Of a DNA stretch of 7,782 bases, positions 5,994-7,782 are shown piece by piece. The DNA is from an uncultured Rhodospirillales bacterium (GTDB taxonomy: Bacteria; Pseudomonadota; Alphaproteobacteria; CALMVH01). Position 1 is the first letter of the stretch, and each line of letters opens with the position of its first letter. The DNA lies in contig CALMVH010000183.1 in the NCBI GenBank assembly GCA_937873165.1, forward strand, positions 1 through 7,782, in the 5' to 3' direction. The position numbers were made by a program, and so were the translations under genes. The notes beneath the pieces were generated by a model. That model made no database searches. It saw nothing but the letters and a program-made list of their open reading frames with translations, and was not told the origin of the DNA.

Positions 5994-6710
5994 ATGCTTT
6001 TCAGGTGGCGGAGCTTCGTGCCCCTCGCTATTTTGCCGATCGTCACCGCGGCTGCAGCAACGTCAAGCGGGTTTGCAGATGGCCATGCGGAATTTGGCGG
6101 GCGTGCATACGATCTGTTCTGCATTCTCGTATCCCTCGCAGGATTGAGCATCCGAGGGTACATCGTTGGCTGCGCCGCGCCAAGAACGTCGGGGCGTAAT
6201 ACGCGGGAACAACGAGCGGACTCTCTTAATACGACGGGTATTTACTCCATTGTTCGCAATCCCCTGTATGTTTCCCATTTCATTATGTTTCTCGGCATGC
6301 TGTTGTTCATCAAGGTGTGGTGGCTGATCGTTATCGCCACGCTCTCTTACGTGCTGTACTATGAACGTATCATAATGACGGAGGAAAAATTTCTTCTCGG
6401 CAAGTTTGGACCGGTTTACGAAAGCTGGGCAGATAAGACTCCGGCTGTGACCCCCAGTTTTCGTCTTTGGAAGTTATCGGACCGCGGATTTTCACTAAAA
6501 ATTGCTCTGCGACGCGAGTACAATGGATTTTACCTCATTATCGCTACTTTCTATCTGCTTGAATGGTATGACAGACTTCTTTTCAACCGCCTTCAGCTAG
6601 CCGCGATGAGCGTAAATCAGGCGCCTGGAATATACTGGAATAGCTTTTTCATTATAGGCACTTTCATATTCTTGGTCTTCAGAACTTTGAAAAATACACT
6701 AATATTTTGA
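5994..6710 (+). CDS. PEMT/ICMT-type membrane methyltransferase
   Basis: Predicted 238-residue integral membrane SAM-dependent methyltransferase of the phospholipid/isoprenylcysteine methyltransferase superfamily. Membrane segments lie at about 8-26, 40-58, 93-123 (probably two helices), and two more near the C-terminus. The diagnostic cytoplasmic motifs are present: SLNTTGIYSIVRNPLYVSH (77-95), where the usual RHPLY is RNPLY, and EE at 130-131 followed by FG-x-x-Y (138-142) and W145, which form the cofactor pocket in the family. The block TSGRNTREQ before LNTTG resembles bacterial lipid phosphate methyltransferases such as LmtA, but this is recall, not a search; the real substrate could be a lipid, a lipid A phosphate or a small polar compound. 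The start ATG at 5994 has AAGGAG two bases upstream; a TTG at 5937 is in frame but would overlap the divergent region. GC is far lower than its neighbours, near 26-45 percent in sampled stretches of its 3' part, hinting at separate acquisition. Confidence 0.85.
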   Translation: MLFRWRSFVPLAILPIVTAAAATSSGFADGHAEFGGRAYDLFCILVSLAGLSIRGYIVGCAAPRTSGRNTREQRADSLNTTGIYSIVRNPLYVSHFIMFLGMLLFIKVWWLIVIATLSYVLYYERIIMTEEKFLLGKFGPVYESWADKTPAVTPSFRLWKLSDRGFSLKIALRREYNGFYLIIATFYLLEWYDRLLFNRLQLAAMSVNQAPGIYWNSFFIIGTFIFLVFRTLKNTLIF

Positions 6711-6761
6711 AGGTATAGCACGCGGCAGTCTTGGCTGTAAGCGCGCGAAAGGTCACGCAAG

Positions 6762-7337
6762 TTACGCCTCCGGCAGCGTGTCGACATCCAGCAGGATACC
6801 GGGATCGTCGACTTCGAAGATTTGAACCCGGTCTGTATTGGACTGCAGCAGCGCTTTTGCGCCGGTATCGCCCGCCAACACGGCCAACGCCGGGATAAAC
6901 TCACGGTCGAACACAACCGGATGTCCCTGTCGGCCTCCAAAAGTTGGTACGCAGATGCCGGGGCCGTTTGGTGAGCGCCAGCATTCGATCAAGCGTTGGA
7001 TGGTCGGTGGCGAGATGTCGGGCATATCTCCCAAGCAAACCAGCGCTGCCGCCGCGCCGGGCGACACACGCCGCGCTCCGCAGGCCAGCGACGATCCCAT
7101 GCCTTTAGGGTAGTCGGGGTTATGAACCAGTCGCACGGGCAATCCGGCCAGCGCCTCCTTGACCTCATCCGCCTGATGGCCGGTCACGATCACGGTCTCC
7201 GCCGGCGACGCGGCCAGCAGGTTCAGGACCGCACGGCGGATCAGGGGCATGCCGCCGCGATCCAGCAGCAGTTTGTTTCGGGGCGCCATGCGGCTGGACA
7301 GGCCGGCCGCCAGCACAATAGCCGAAACATCAGGCAT
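6762..7337 (-). CDS. MocA-like molybdopterin cytidylyltransferase
   Basis: Predicted 191-residue nucleotidyltransferase that would transfer CMP from CTP to Mo-molybdopterin, making the MCD cofactor of xanthine-dehydrogenase-type hydroxylases. The NTP-binding loop is IVLAAGLSSRM (7-17) followed by NKLL (21-24). The Mg-binding LGDMPDI is at 102-108 with Asp104, and GRQGHPVVF is at 135-143. The LAAG form of the N-terminal loop fits CTP-using MocA; GMP-transferring MobA has LxGG. Residues around NPDYPKGMGSSL (73-84) are also typical. Its start overlaps the stop of the upstream XdhC gene by 8 bases; a GTG at 7352 is an in-frame alternative adding five residues, and no clear Shine-Dalgarno sequence decides. 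The genomic pairing with XdhC strongly supports a Moco hydroxylase maturation role, probably for an aldehyde, xanthine or CO dehydrogenase encoded outside the window. Confidence 0.9.
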   Translation of the reverse strand: MPDVSAIVLAAGLSSRMAPRNKLLLDRGGMPLIRRAVLNLLAASPAETVIVTGHQADEVKEALAGLPVRLVHNPDYPKGMGSSLACGARRVSPGAAAALVCLGDMPDISPPTIQRLIECWRSPNGPGICVPTFGGRQGHPVVFDREFIPALAVLAGDTGAKALLQSNTDRVQIFEVDDPGILLDVDTLPEA

Positions 7338-7782
7338 TGGTGGTGCCAGCACGGGGCATGCGCCGGATCTCAGTCATTTGCGCCGTGATCGAGAGTGCAA
7401 TCTCCGCCGGCGAGGCCGCGCCGATCGCAAGGCCCGCCGGACCATGGATACGGCTCAGCGTAGCCTCGTCGAACCCAGCCGATGCCAACCGCTCCCGGCG
7501 CAAGGCCTGGGTCCGGTGGCTGCCGAGCGCCGCGACGTAGAACGCGTCCGATCGCAGCGCGCAGGCTAGGGAGGGATCGTCCAGCTTGGGGTCGTGGCTC
7601 AACGTAACGATGGCTGTCTGGTGGTCGGGTTTCAATGTCGCAAAAGCCGCGTCGGGCCACTCATCGATCAGCCGCGCCGAACCGAATCGCTGCCGGTTGG
7701 CATAAGCCGGACGGGGATCGATCAGGGTCACGTCGTACTCTGCCATCTCACCCATCGCCGCCAGGAACTGTGCGATATGCAC
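7330..7782 (-). CDS. XdhC/CoxI-family Moco maturation protein (5' partial)
   Basis: The last 150 residues of an XdhC/CoxI-type protein, open to the right window edge, so the N-terminus lies outside. What is visible is the C-terminal Rossmann-like domain. It starts in V-HIAQFLAAM, the helix after the expected glycine loop, and continues with YDVTLIDPRPAYA, whose Asp ends the second strand. VTLSHDPKLDDPSLACALRS, FYVAALGSHRTQALRRERL and the C-terminal RIHGPAGLAIGAASPAEIAL follow. Family members bind molybdenum cofactor, keep it while it is sulfurated, and insert it into xanthine dehydrogenase or CO-dehydrogenase-like enzymes in the cytoplasm. The GTG at the very edge is read as an internal valine. 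It precedes and overlaps mocA-like by 8 bases, so the two are co-transcribed. Confidence 0.93.
   Translation of the reverse strand: MHIAQFLAAMGEMAEYDVTLIDPRPAYANRQRFGSARLIDEWPDAAFATLKPDHQTAIVTLSHDPKLDDPSLACALRSDAFYVAALGSHRTQALRRERLASAGFDEATLSRIHGPAGLAIGAASPAEIALSITAQMTEIRRMPRAGTTNA

Noticed and set aside
5959..6147. Short plus-strand frame overlapping the methyltransferase start
   Set aside because: It shows no domain, becomes compositionally odd once inside the methyltransferase, and lacks a good ribosome binding site.
6711..6761. Bidirectional terminator between the convergent genes
   Set aside because: The 51-base gap shows no stable hairpin followed by a T-run on either strand.

Overview
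The window looks like a chromosomal piece of a GC-rich proteobacterium, most likely an alphaproteobacterium and possibly an acetic-acid-bacterium relative. This rests on an elongator tRNA-Met of alphaproteobacterial type with encoded CCA, roughly two-thirds GC in the coding regions, a GMC dehydrogenase with a gluconate-2-dehydrogenase subunit 3 partner, and an XdhC-MocA pair. The lineage is inferred from remembered family patterns, not from a search.

Layout. Positions 1-160 hold no recognisable gene, only an open partial frame running off the left edge and a perfect small hairpin. A tRNA-Met lies at 161-235 (minus). A tightly overlapping minus-strand block fills 314-5855. In transcription order it encodes an internally duplicated, roughly 8-TM membrane protein, a gluconate 2-dehydrogenase subunit 3-like protein, a GMC-family FAD dehydrogenase and a GH15 glucoamylase-type hydrolase. 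Its genes overlap by 8, 20 and 3 bases, so it is almost certainly one operon. Divergently transcribed from it is a plus-strand PEMT/ICMT-type membrane methyltransferase (5994-6710), visibly AT-richer than everything else here. Convergent to that gene, a minus-strand pair runs in from the right edge: a 5'-truncated XdhC followed by a MocA-like nucleotidyltransferase. Both serve maturation of molybdenum hydroxylases.

How the genes may work together. The GMC protein has the FAD motif, the His/Asn active-site pair and a C-x5-C-x3-C motif like the 3Fe-4S ligand pattern of membrane-bound FAD-glucose dehydrogenase. Subunit 3 is the usual small partner of such enzymes. No multihaem cytochrome c subunit is present. 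In its place the operon carries a membrane protein made of two four-helix repeats, each keeping two histidines 57 residues apart. I infer a sugar-oxidising complex in which this protein is the membrane anchor and perhaps the electron conduit to quinone. The GH15 enzyme could supply its substrate by releasing glucose from alpha-glucans or oligosaccharides. No clear export signal is visible on the three soluble proteins, which suggests a cytoplasm-facing system. The function of this complex is a hypothesis; the gene families themselves are well supported.
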